A stretch of DNA of 64,000 nucleotides from Rhodoferax sp. (GTDB taxonomy: Bacteria > Pseudomonadota > Gammaproteobacteria > Burkholderiales > Burkholderiaceae_C): positions 1 through 64,000 of the forward strand of contig JAUXOA010000107.1 of NCBI GenBank assembly GCA_030682475.1, read 5' to 3'. The position numbers and the translations under genes are program-made. This document shows positions 38,311 to 46,791 of this stretch, one piece after another. Position 1 is the first letter of the stretch, and every line of letters starts with the position of its first letter. The notes beneath the pieces are model-generated. The model did no database searches, was not told where the DNA came from, and worked only from the letters and a program-made list of their open reading frames with translations.

Positions 38311-39527
38311 CAGACCACCTGGCCCAGTTTGAAGATGGGCAGGTACATGGCCACCACAATGCCGCCAATCACGGTACCCAGAATCACAATGATGATGGGC
38401 TCCATCAGGCTCGAGATGCCGGCCACCATGTCGTCAACTTCGGCTTCGTAAAAATCAGCCGCCTTGCCCAGCATGTGATCGAGCGAACCCGACTCTTCGC
38501 CGATAGAGCACATCTGCAAGACCATGGACGGAAACAGATTGGCATTGGTCATGGCCGTGGTCAGTGCGGTACCGGTTGACACCTCCTGCTGAATCTTGAT
38601 GGTGGCCGATTCATACACCCAATTGCCGGCGGCACCGCCCACGGAATCAAGTGCTTCCACCAAAGGCACGCCCGCTGCAAACATGGTGGACAGCGTTCGC
38701 GTCCAGCGTGCAATACATGACTTATCGACCAGGGTGCCAAAAATCGGCATCTTGAGCATGATGCGGTCCATCACTTGCTGCATCTTTTTGTTGCGACGCC
38801 AGGCTTGCATGAAAAAGTAAAAACCACCGCCGATACCGCCAAAAATCAACCACCAGTAGTTGACAAAAATCTCGCTGATGGCAATCACGGCAAGCGTCGG
38901 TCCGGGCAGATCGGCACCAAAATTGGAGAACACCTCTTTGAATGCCGGCACCACAAAAATCATGATAACGGCGGTGACGACAAAGGCCACGATCAGGACC
39001 GATATGGGATACATCAGGGCCGATTTGATTTTCGACTTGATGGCCTCGGTTTTTTCCATGTAAACCGCAAGCCGGTCCAGCAACTGGTCCAAAATACCGG
39101 CAGTTTCACCGGCCTCGATCAGGTTGCAATAGAGATTGTCGAAATACAGCGGGTACTTGCGAAATGCAGCGCTCAGTGAGGTTCCGGTTTCGACGTCGGT
39201 ACGGATATTGTTGAGTAGCTTGGTGACGCTGGGGTTGGGGTTTCCGCGTCCCACGATGTCAAAGGACTGCAGCAGGGGAACGCCGGCTTTCATCATGGTG
39301 GCGAGCTGGCGGGTGAAGATGGCGAGATCTTTGGGCTTGATGGACTTGCCAGAGCGCATCCAGCGCTTCTTGATCTTGGTCGGTATGACCCCCTGGCGAC
39401 GCAGGGCCGCTTGTACCTGGTTTACTCCGCCCGCTCTTGTTTCTCCGCGAACTGGTTTGCCGTTGCGGTCTTTGCCTTGCCATTCAAAGACAAATTCTTT
39501 GCTGCCTTTTGACTTTGTGCTTGCCAT
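38310..39527 (-). CDS. pilC: PilC, inner-membrane platform of the type IV pilus
   Basis: A 405-residue GspF/PilC protein with two repeated cytoplasmic domains and about three membrane segments. Motifs: LAIFTRQLATMMKAGVPLLQSFDIVG and TLSTMFAAGVPLVEALDSVGGAAGN. pilB, normally directly upstream, is absent; the 5' side is a 325-base gap followed by the secretion island. pilB may be elsewhere or may have been displaced. Confidence 0.93.
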   Translation of the reverse strand: MASTKSKGSKEFVFEWQGKDRNGKPVRGETRAGGVNQVQAALRRQGVIPTKIKKRWMRSGKSIKPKDLAIFTRQLATMMKAGVPLLQSFDIVGRGNPNPSVTKLLNNIRTDVETGTSLSAAFRKYPLYFDNLYCNLIEAGETAGILDQLLDRLAVYMEKTEAIKSKIKSALMYPISVLIVAFVVTAVIMIFVVPAFKEVFSNFGADLPGPTLAVIAISEIFVNYWWLIFGGIGGGFYFFMQAWRRNKKMQQVMDRIMLKMPIFGTLVDKSCIARWTRTLSTMFAAGVPLVEALDSVGGAAGNWVYESATIKIQQEVSTGTALTTAMTNANLFPSMVLQMCSIGEESGSLDHMLGKAADFYEAEVDDMVAGISSLMEPIIIVILGTVIGGIVVAMYLPIFKLGQVV

Positions 39528-39678
39528 AGGGTCCCCTGGGTTATTGGTTTATGGGTTGAAGCGCGCGGCTCAGCCTGGCAAGGGCAGGGGTGGGAGATTC
39601 ACGATCAGTGGTATCGACTGCGGTCATAGCCCAAGAATGTACTACGTCAGGAAGGGAACCCTCCGATCATCGCCGATT

Positions 39679-39704
39679 GCCTTCTCGATGTAAATCGAGA
39701 AGGC
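39679..39704. repeat. Perfect 11-bp hairpin in the pilC upstream region
   Basis: GCCTTCTCGAT (39679-39689) and ATCGAGAAGGC (39694-39704) form a perfect stem with a GTAA loop. There is no U-tract, so it is more likely an operator or a structured RNA than a terminator. It lies in the 325-base gap between pilC and the TnpB-like gene, which otherwise holds no recognised gene. Confidence 0.6.
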
Positions 39705-39816
39705 CGCGAGATTGCGCCGCGGGGAATCGAGCCTCCGGGTCGATCAAACACGTCTATCTTGACCGGCACGGGCTTGCCACTGTGAGGCCCTGGCAGTGTC
39801 AGAAGGAGGTGTTTAA

Positions 39817-39861
39817 AAAGTTCATATATGAGGATGTTATAATTTTTCTTATATGAACTTT
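39817..39861 (+). promoter_or_regulatory. Promoter inside a perfect 12-bp inverted repeat, overlapping the start of the TnpB-like gene
   Basis: AAAGTTCATATA (39817-39828) and TATATGAACTTT (39850-39861) are exact inverted repeats 21 bases apart. Between them is a consensus -10 hexamer TATAAT at 39838-39843. The gene's ATG (39853) lies in the right arm, about 10 bases after the -10, so transcription from it would give a nearly leaderless mRNA. A strong Shine-Dalgarno-like AGGAGGT lies at 39804-39810 but is too far upstream to serve this start. Confidence 0.6.
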
Positions 39862-40458
39862 GTGTTACACATCCCGTTGCAGACTTCGGCTGAACAGTTG
39901 ACCCGATTGCACGCCTTGCAGGCGGCGTTTGCGCGGGTCTGCAACGCGCTGGCCCCCACGGTCCAGCAGACGCGGGTGTGGAACCGGGTGGCGCTGCACC
40001 ACCTGATGTACCGCAGTTTGCGCGAGCGTTTTCCGGAGCTCGGTTCGCAGATGGTGTGCAATGCCATTTACTCGGTGTCGCGCACCTGTCGTTTGGTGTT
40101 CCAGCATCCGCAAAGTCCGTTCCATCTGTCGCGGCTGGGCGATAAACCCCTGCCTTCGCTGCGTTTTGCTGATAACTGCCCGGTGTATTTTGACCGGCAT
40201 ACGCTGAGTGTGAAGGCCGGGCAACTCTCCATGTACACGCTGGATGGCCGCATGCGTTTTGCGCTGGCCTTGAAGCCGGTGGATGAGGCCAATTTCAAAG
40301 AAAAGAAGCTGCGCGAAATCGTGCTCTCGCGCCGCCTGGACGGTGTGTTTGATCTGTGCTTCCTGTTCAGCGATGCGCAGGACAAGGAAGCGCCCGAGCC
40401 AGCCGCGCCCGATGGCGCTGAAGTTCCTGAATATGTGATGGTCGAGGAGGCCCAATGA
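39853..40458 (+). CDS. TnpB-derived protein lacking the RuvC nuclease domain
   Basis: A 201-residue protein resembling the N-terminal half of IS605-family TnpB. Seen: a start like TnpB (TSAEQLTRLHALQAAFARVCN, residues 11-31), a helical block RVALHHLMYRSLRERFPELGSQMVCNAI (45-72), and a WED-like strand block YFDRHTLSVKAGQLSMYTLDGRM (112-134) then FDLCFLFS (166-173), where TnpB has a DLVYRDGKFYLHVTVE-type strand. In TnpB the RuvC domain with its DxG motif follows; here the protein ends in a short acidic Pro/Ala-rich tail. It cannot be a nuclease. Its stop overlaps the first T1SS ABC gene by 4 bases. By analogy with nuclease-dead TnpB repressors (TldR) it may be a regulator; that is inference. 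Confidence 0.7.
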   Translation: MNFVLHIPLQTSAEQLTRLHALQAAFARVCNALAPTVQQTRVWNRVALHHLMYRSLRERFPELGSQMVCNAIYSVSRTCRLVFQHPQSPFHLSRLGDKPLPSLRFADNCPVYFDRHTLSVKAGQLSMYTLDGRMRFALALKPVDEANFKEKKLREIVLSRRLDGVFDLCFLFSDAQDKEAPEPAAPDGAEVPEYVMVEEAQ

Positions 40459-42188
40459 ATCCCAACAAACCCCCGTCAGAACTGCGCCAAGCGATCACAG
40501 CGCTGCGGCCCTATTTCAGGCAGGCGGCCTGGTTCAGCCTATTCGCCAGTCTGCTGGTGTTGGCGCCGTCGGGCTATATGCTTGAAGTGTATGACCGGGT
40601 GCTGAACAGCCGCAGCCATCTGACACTGGCCATGTTGACGCTGCTGGTGCTGGCGGCGTATGTGCTGATGGAGGTGCTGGGGTGGGTGCGCTCCGAGGTC
40701 ATGCACGAGGCGGCCATGGCGTTTGACCGGCGCATGAGTGGCCGCATTTTTGCGGCGATTTTTGAGGCCAATCTCAAGCGCATGCCGGGCGGCACGGCCC
40801 AGCCCATGAATGATTTCCGCACGGTCCGCGATTTTTTGCATGCACCGGCCTTGTTGGCCTTGATGGAGACCCCGGTGTCGCTGGTGATTCTGGTGCTGCT
40901 CTTTGCCATCAGCCCGGTCCTGGGCTGGGCCGCGGTGGTGGCGGCGGTGCTGCAGACTTTTGTCGGCTGGCTCAATGAGCGCAGCACCCAGCCGCCGCTG
41001 CTGGCGGCCAACCGCAGCGCGATGGCCGCACAGCAGTATGTCGACGGCACTTTGCGCAATGCGCAGGTGATTGAGTCGATGGGGATGCTGCGCGATATTC
41101 ACCGCCGCTGGATCGGCAAGCAGCGCGAGTTTCTGGGGCTGCAGGCGCTGGCGTCAGACCACGGTGGTTTTTACCAGGCGGTGTCGAAATTTTTGCAAAA
41201 CACGGTCAGCTCCATGCTGTTGGGGCTGGGTGCCTGGTTGTTGTTGCGCAACCAGCTTAACGGCGGAGCCGCCTATATGATCGTCGGCTCGATTCTGGGC
41301 GGACGGGTGCTGGCGCCTCTGGTCCAGATTGTGACGCAGTGGCAAACCGTGGTGAATGTACGAGAGGCTTATGGCCGGCTGGAGAACCTGTTGGGTACAG
41401 TGCCCCTGCGTCCGTCTGGCATGGCTTTACCAGCGCCGCAGGGCAAGCTGCAGGTTGAAGCCCTGGTGGCGGGTGCGCCCGGAAGCCAGGTGGCCATCCT
41501 CAAAGGCGTGAGCTTTGCGTTGCAGCCGGGCGAGGTGCTGGCGGTGGTGGGGCCGTCGGCCTCCGGCAAGACCACCCTGGCCCGCTTGCTGGTGGGCTTG
41601 TGGCCGGCGCTGAATGGCAAAGTGCGACTCGACGGCGCTGATGTGTATGCCTGGGACAAGATCGAACTGGGCCCACACGTGGGGTATTTACCGCAAGGGG
41701 TGGAGTTGTTTGACGGCACCGTGGCCGAAAATATTTCCCGCTTTGGCGAGGTCGATCAGGCCAAGGTGCAGGCTGCGGCCCGCGCCGTGGGCTTGCACGA
41801 GTTCATCATGGCGCTGCCGCAGGGCTATGACAATCCGGTCGGGCGTGAGGGCGCCATGCTGTCGGGCGGGCAGCGCCAGCGCGTGGCATTGGCCCGCGCC
41901 ATTTACGGAAATCCGGCTTTTGTGGTGCTGGACGAGCCCAACTCCAGCCTGGACGAGCAGGGCGACGCTGCGTTGACAGCTGCGATAGCGCAACTCAAGG
42001 CGCGTGGCACAACTTTCGTGGTGATGACGCACCGCACCAGCGTGTTGGGGGTGGTCGATAAGATGCTGGTGCTGCGCGATGGACAGACCCAAATGTTGGG
42101 GCCGCGTGACGATGTCTTGAAGGCACTGGCCGATGCGGTGGCGCAGGCGCGCCAACCCGTCGCGCAAGCGTCTGCAAGCACTTCATAA
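40455..42188 (+). CDS. Type I secretion ABC transporter, PrtD-like, first paralogue
   Basis: A 577-residue half-transporter of the PrtD/AprD family: about six membrane helices (residues 20-320), then an ATPase domain with Walker A GPSASGKTT, signature LSGGQRQR and Walker B FVVLDEPNSSLDE, and H-loop VMTHRTS. No C39 peptidase domain, as usual for PrtD. It would export an unfolded C-terminal-signal protein through HlyD and TolC partners. It is coupled to the TnpB-like gene by a 4-base overlap, and 16 bases from its paralogue. Confidence 0.9.
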   Translation: MNPNKPPSELRQAITALRPYFRQAAWFSLFASLLVLAPSGYMLEVYDRVLNSRSHLTLAMLTLLVLAAYVLMEVLGWVRSEVMHEAAMAFDRRMSGRIFAAIFEANLKRMPGGTAQPMNDFRTVRDFLHAPALLALMETPVSLVILVLLFAISPVLGWAAVVAAVLQTFVGWLNERSTQPPLLAANRSAMAAQQYVDGTLRNAQVIESMGMLRDIHRRWIGKQREFLGLQALASDHGGFYQAVSKFLQNTVSSMLLGLGAWLLLRNQLNGGAAYMIVGSILGGRVLAPLVQIVTQWQTVVNVREAYGRLENLLGTVPLRPSGMALPAPQGKLQVEALVAGAPGSQVAILKGVSFALQPGEVLAVVGPSASGKTTLARLLVGLWPALNGKVRLDGADVYAWDKIELGPHVGYLPQGVELFDGTVAENISRFGEVDQAKVQAAARAVGLHEFIMALPQGYDNPVGREGAMLSGGQRQRVALARAIYGNPAFVVLDEPNSSLDEQGDAALTAAIAQLKARGTTFVVMTHRTSVLGVVDKMLVLRDGQTQMLGPRDDVLKALADAVAQARQPVAQASASTS

Positions 42189-42204
42189 CTGCAAAAAAAT
42201 CAAT

Positions 42205-43944
42205 ATGAAAACACCCGAATTTTTCAAACGCAGCGAATTGACATCGACTCTCTGGCGTTTTCGTCGCGAGTTTTTGGTGGTGGGCGCCTTCAGCATGGTG
42301 GCCAATGTGCTGATGCTGGCGCCCACGCTGTACATGTTGCAGGTGTTCGACCGGGTGCTCACCAGTCAGAACGAATTGACGCTGGTGGCTTTGTCTTTGG
42401 TGACATTGTTCCTGCTTGCCGTGATGGCGTTTGCCGAATGGATGCGTTCGCGCCTGCTGGTGCGGACCGGGGTACGTCTGGACGAGCAGCTCAGTACCCA
42501 GGTGTTCAATGCCAGTTTTGAGTCTCACCTGAGCCAGTCGGGGGGCAGCCCCTCGCGGGCGTTTGGCGACTTGATCCAGATTCGTCAGTTTCTGACAGGC
42601 AACGGCATTTTTGCGTTTTTTGACGCGCCCTGGACACCGATCTACATGGCCGTGCTGTTCTTTCTGCACCCCTGGCTGGGCGTGCTCGGCGTGGTGTTTA
42701 TGCTGGTTCAGGCGGCGCTGGCCTGGTTCGGTCACCGTCATACGCTGGTGCCGTCAGAGGATGCAGCCAAAGCCAGTGCCGAAGCCGGCAGCTTCCTGCA
42801 GAGCAAGTTGCGCAATGCCGAAGTGCTTGAGTCGATGGGCATGATCCGCAACCTGCAGACGCGCTGGGCCGAGCGGCATCAGGCCTACCTGGCGCGAAGC
42901 GGCGCGGTGCAGCAATTAACGCACCGCATTACCGCCTGGAGCAAGTTCATCCGCTACAGCCAGCAGTCGTTGGCGCTGGGCGCGGGTGCCTTGCTGGTGA
43001 TTGACGGCCAGCTCACGCCGGGCGGGATGATTGCGGCCAATGTGCTGATGACGCGAGCGCTCGCACCGATTGACATGATTGTCGGTAGCTGGCGTCAGTT
43101 CATTGGCATGCGCGCTGCGTTTGCCCGGCTGGAGCAGTTGCTGATCGAGTATCCGCTGCGGGACCCGGCCTTCAAGCGGGTGACGCCGGCCGGAGAAATC
43201 ACGTTGCGCCAGGTGTTTGCGAGCGCACCGGGCCGGTCGACCCCGATTCTTCAAAATCTGAACCTGAATATGCCGGCCGGTACGGTGACGGCGATTCTGG
43301 GGCCGTCCGGCTCCGGCAAGTCCACGCTGGCGCGGGTGCTGGTGGGAATCTGGCCGGATGTGTCGGGAGATGTGCTGCTGGACGGTTTACCCATTGGGGG
43401 CTGGAACCGGATCGAGCTCGGCCCCCATGTGGGTTACCTGCCGCAGGATATCGAGTTATTTGAAGGCTCGATTGCCGAGAATATCGCCCGTTTTGGTGAG
43501 GTAGATCCTGCGCAGGTGATTGAAGCGGCACAGAGCGCGGGCTTGCACGAGATGATTTTGCGTTTTCCCAAGGGCTACGATACCGCCATCGGCGAGGCCG
43601 GCAATTTGCTCTCGGGTGGGCAGCGTCAGCGCATTGGTTTGGCGCGCGCCATCTACGGTAAGCCGGTGCTGATTGTGCTGGACGAACCCAATGCGAATCT
43701 GGATGACGCCGGTGAGGCCGCGCTCTTCAAGACGGTCGAGGAACTCAAAACCAGGGGCAAGACGGTGTTTTTGATTACCCATCGCCCAGGCGCTGTGGCG
43801 GTGGCCGACCGCATTCTGATTTTGCGCGATGGCCAGGTGCAGGCCTACGGCCCGCGTGATGCCGTGGTGGCTGCTTTGCAGGCACCACGCCCAGTACCCC
43901 CGAATCCGGCGCCGCCATCTGGCGCGTCGGCCTTGCCGGCCTGA
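42205..43944 (+). CDS. Type I secretion ABC transporter, PrtD-like, second paralogue
   Basis: A 579-residue protein with the same architecture and clear similarity to the upstream gene. Walker A GPSGSGKST, LSGGQRQR, Walker B LIVLDEPNANLDD and H-loop LITHRPG are intact, so both copies look ATP-competent. The ATG at 42205 is chosen because MKTPEFFKRSELTSTLWRFRREFLVVGAFS fits the family N-terminus. Two ABC genes in one T1SS operon suggest a heterodimer or substrate-specific pair; this cannot be decided from sequence. Confidence 0.9.
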   Translation: MKTPEFFKRSELTSTLWRFRREFLVVGAFSMVANVLMLAPTLYMLQVFDRVLTSQNELTLVALSLVTLFLLAVMAFAEWMRSRLLVRTGVRLDEQLSTQVFNASFESHLSQSGGSPSRAFGDLIQIRQFLTGNGIFAFFDAPWTPIYMAVLFFLHPWLGVLGVVFMLVQAALAWFGHRHTLVPSEDAAKASAEAGSFLQSKLRNAEVLESMGMIRNLQTRWAERHQAYLARSGAVQQLTHRITAWSKFIRYSQQSLALGAGALLVIDGQLTPGGMIAANVLMTRALAPIDMIVGSWRQFIGMRAAFARLEQLLIEYPLRDPAFKRVTPAGEITLRQVFASAPGRSTPILQNLNLNMPAGTVTAILGPSGSGKSTLARVLVGIWPDVSGDVLLDGLPIGGWNRIELGPHVGYLPQDIELFEGSIAENIARFGEVDPAQVIEAAQSAGLHEMILRFPKGYDTAIGEAGNLLSGGQRQRIGLARAIYGKPVLIVLDEPNANLDDAGEAALFKTVEELKTRGKTVFLITHRPGAVAVADRILILRDGQVQAYGPRDAVVAALQAPRPVPPNPAPPSGASALPA

Positions 43945-43978
43945 TCCCCCTGTTCCCCACTTTTTTTCCGAGTCTGAT

Positions 43979-45355
43979 ATGTCCAAACTAGATATGCTCA
44001 AACGTCTTTCATCCAAGCCGCCGTCCTCCAGCGTCCTGCCCGGCGCTTCTGATCCTGCCGCGCAGGAGCTGCCGGCTGACACCGGGCGCGCGGCCCGGAT
44101 CGGGCTGTGGGCCCTGGGCCTTGGTTTTGGCGGCTTTCTGTTATGGGCCGGTTTTGCTCCGCTGGATGAAGGGGTGCCGGCTCAGGGCATGGTCGCCATT
44201 GACACCAAGAAAAAGACGCTACAGCACCTCACCGGGGGCCTCGTCAAGGAGGTACTGGTGAGAGAGGGCGACCGCGTGAAGGAGGGGCAACTGCTGATGC
44301 GGCTTGACGAGGCCGTTGCGCGGGCGAACTTCGAGACCGTGCGGCAGCGCTACATCGGCTTGCGCGCCATGGAGGGGCGATTGCTGGCCGAGCAGAGCGG
44401 GCGGGCAAAAATAGCGTTTCATCCGGATGTGCTGGAAGCCAGCCAGGACCCGCAGATAAAGCAGGTAGTTTTGACACAGGAGCAGTTGTTTACCTCGCGT
44501 CGGGCCGCCTTGCGTGCAGACCTGCAGTCAATTGAGGAGAGCATTCTGGGTCAAGGGAGCCTGATCCAGGCTTATGGAAAGATGCAGGTCAATCGCGAGA
44601 ATCAGCAGGCGCTGCTGGCCGAGGAGCTCAATAACACGCGCGGACTGGTCAAAGAAGGTTACGCCCCGCGCAACCGGCAACTGGAGCTTGAACGCATGGC
44701 GGCCGAAGTCAGTTCAGGCATTGTCGAGTTGCAGGGCAATACTTTCCGCGCCAAACATGCTGTTGGCGAGCTAAGGCAGCGTGCCATTGTGCGGCAGCAG
44801 GAGTACCGCAAGGAGGTCGAGTCCCAACTGGCCGAAGTCGGCCGCGAGGTGCCGGGGGATGCGGAAAAGTTCCGCGTCGCCAGGGACGATCTGGGGCGCA
44901 TCGAGATCAGGTCGCCAGCGACTGGTCAGGTCGTGGGCTTGGCGTTCCAGACGGTGGGTGGGGTCATCGGGCCAGGACAGAAACTGATGGACGTGGTGCC
45001 GCAGGATCAGGCGCTGCTGGTCGAGGCCCGGGTGGCACCGCACCTGATTGACCGTGTGCATGAAGGCTTGCCGGTGGATGTCCGTTTTTCTTCTTTTGCC
45101 CATACCCCGGAACTGGTGGTGGAGGGTAAGGTGGTCTCTGTTTCTGCTGATTTGCTGACCGATCAACAAACCGGCGTCGGCTACTACCTGGCACGGGTCG
45201 GCGTTACCGCAGCCGGGTACCAGAAGTTGGGCAAGCGCCAACTCCAGCCGGGCATGCCGGTTGATGTGATTTTTGTGACGGGTGAGCGCTCCATGCTGAC
45301 CTATCTGCTAAGCCCATTGACCAAGCGGATGGCCGCGTCCATGAAGGAGGAGTGA
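43979..45355 (+). CDS. HlyD/PrtE-type periplasmic adaptor of the T1SS
   Basis: A 458-residue membrane-fusion protein with one N-terminal membrane helix (about residues 40-58, IGLWALGLGFGGFLLWAGFAPL), a lipoyl-like region (QHLTGGLVKEVLVREGDRVKEGQLLMRLDE), a coiled-coil hairpin (about 120-270), and a C-terminal beta-barrel half. It bridges the ABC transporter and the outer-membrane channel. It starts 34 bases after the second ABC gene and ends 4 bases before the TolC-type gene. Confidence 0.92.
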   Translation: MSKLDMLKRLSSKPPSSSVLPGASDPAAQELPADTGRAARIGLWALGLGFGGFLLWAGFAPLDEGVPAQGMVAIDTKKKTLQHLTGGLVKEVLVREGDRVKEGQLLMRLDEAVARANFETVRQRYIGLRAMEGRLLAEQSGRAKIAFHPDVLEASQDPQIKQVVLTQEQLFTSRRAALRADLQSIEESILGQGSLIQAYGKMQVNRENQQALLAEELNNTRGLVKEGYAPRNRQLELERMAAEVSSGIVELQGNTFRAKHAVGELRQRAIVRQQEYRKEVESQLAEVGREVPGDAEKFRVARDDLGRIEIRSPATGQVVGLAFQTVGGVIGPGQKLMDVVPQDQALLVEARVAPHLIDRVHEGLPVDVRFSSFAHTPELVVEGKVVSVSADLLTDQQTGVGYYLARVGVTAAGYQKLGKRQLQPGMPVDVIFVTGERSMLTYLLSPLTKRMAASMKEE

Positions 45356-45359
45356 GCAC

Positions 45360-46733
45360 ATGATGCGCAATACTTTGAATACCTTGAGCAGGGCAAGCGC
45401 CCGGCCGTTCAAGCGCCTGGTGTTGGGCGGCACGCTGCTGTCCTTGTCGATGGCGGTCTGGCCGATCGACTTGTTACAGGCTTACGAGGCGGCACGAAAA
45501 CAGGACGCTACCATTCTGGCGTCTCGCGCCGCAACCGAGGCCGGACGCGAACGCCTGCCGCAGGCGCGTGCGCAGTTGTTGCCCAATGTGGCGGCCAGTA
45601 TGGCGAGCAATAACAACCAGTTGACCAGTAGCGCCCCCAATTTTTTGGGGCAGGAACAAACTTCCAGCACCAATTATCCCAGCAGCAACCAGACCCTGAC
45701 AGTGCGCCAGCCCTTGTTTCGCCCCTACCTGACGGCGCAACACCGGCAAGCCAAGGCACAGGTGGATGACGTCGATGCCTTGCTCGCACAAGATGAGCAA
45801 AACCTGGCCGTGCGGGTTAGCGGTGCTTATTTTGAAGCCATGCTGACGCATGAACAACTGGCACTTGTTTTGGCGCAGCGCACGGCCAACATGACACAAC
45901 TGGATGCCGCCCGCAAGTCATTCGCGGCCGGTGCCGGTACCCGCACCGACGTGGACGAAGCGCAGGCCCGGCTTGACATGACCCTGGCCCTGGAGATCGA
46001 AGCCAGAGCGAATGTGGCCTACACCTTGCGGCAATTAGAGGCCCTGGTCAACCAGCCGATTGACAGACTGGCGACGCTCGATGTATCAAAGCTTGAGCTG
46101 CTCGACCCGCAGCCCAACCGTCTGGACGACTGGACCGGACGTGCTGAGCAGAACAGCCCTCAGTTGCAATCTCTCAGGGCCCAGGTTGAAGTGGCGCGTC
46201 AGGAGGTGGAGAAGGCTAATTCCGGACACTATCCAACGCTCGATGCGGTAGTGCAATGGTCGCGCAGCGAAAGCGAAAACGTCACCAATATCAAATCTCG
46301 TTACACCAATTCAGCCATCGGCTTGCAGCTCAATATCCCGATTTTTGCGGGCGGTTACGTCAACTCTTTGGTCCGACAAGCCCGCGCTGGACAGGAGCGT
46401 TCCACGCAAGCGCTGGAGGCTGGCCGGCGTGACCTGGGGCTGCGTGTACACAAAGAGTTTCGGGGTGTCACTGAAAACGTCCCCAGAATCAAGGCGCTGG
46501 AGCAGGCGCTGCGTTCGGCTGATCAACTGGTGTTGTCAAGCCGCAAGTCGTTTCAGGCGGGTAGCCGCACGCTGCTTGACGTGTTGAACGCCGAGCAGCA
46601 ACGTGTGCTGGTTCTGCGCGACCTGGCGCAAGCGCGCTATCTGTATCTGATATCAAATATCAGGCTACTCGCTCTGGTGGGTGGGGCTGATGTCGAGGCC
46701 GTGGTTGCGATTAACCGTTTGCTGCAGAACTGA
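45360..46733 (+). CDS. TolC-type outer-membrane channel of the T1SS
   Basis: A 457-residue outer-membrane factor with a signal-peptide-like N-terminus (RLVLGGTLLSLSMAVWPIDLLQAY). Paired OEP repeats (QAYEAARKQDATILASRAATEAGRERLPQARAQLLPNVAAS and the C-terminal half) form the TolC barrel-coil. A second ATG is 3 bases downstream. It completes a full T1SS set. No RTX-like substrate gene is seen in the window. Confidence 0.9.
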   Translation: MMRNTLNTLSRASARPFKRLVLGGTLLSLSMAVWPIDLLQAYEAARKQDATILASRAATEAGRERLPQARAQLLPNVAASMASNNNQLTSSAPNFLGQEQTSSTNYPSSNQTLTVRQPLFRPYLTAQHRQAKAQVDDVDALLAQDEQNLAVRVSGAYFEAMLTHEQLALVLAQRTANMTQLDAARKSFAAGAGTRTDVDEAQARLDMTLALEIEARANVAYTLRQLEALVNQPIDRLATLDVSKLELLDPQPNRLDDWTGRAEQNSPQLQSLRAQVEVARQEVEKANSGHYPTLDAVVQWSRSESENVTNIKSRYTNSAIGLQLNIPIFAGGYVNSLVRQARAGQERSTQALEAGRRDLGLRVHKEFRGVTENVPRIKALEQALRSADQLVLSSRKSFQAGSRTLLDVLNAEQQRVLVLRDLAQARYLYLISNIRLLALVGGADVEAVVAINRLLQN

Positions 46734-46791
46734 GCGTTAAGCTTGAACGAACAGGAGCAGGCGTAAAGGAATCTGCCCCCTTTTAGCGCGA

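Noticed and set aside
40455-46733. An RTX or adhesin substrate for the T1SS
   Set aside because: No glycine-rich nonapeptide repeats or C-terminal secretion signal were seen in or near the operon.
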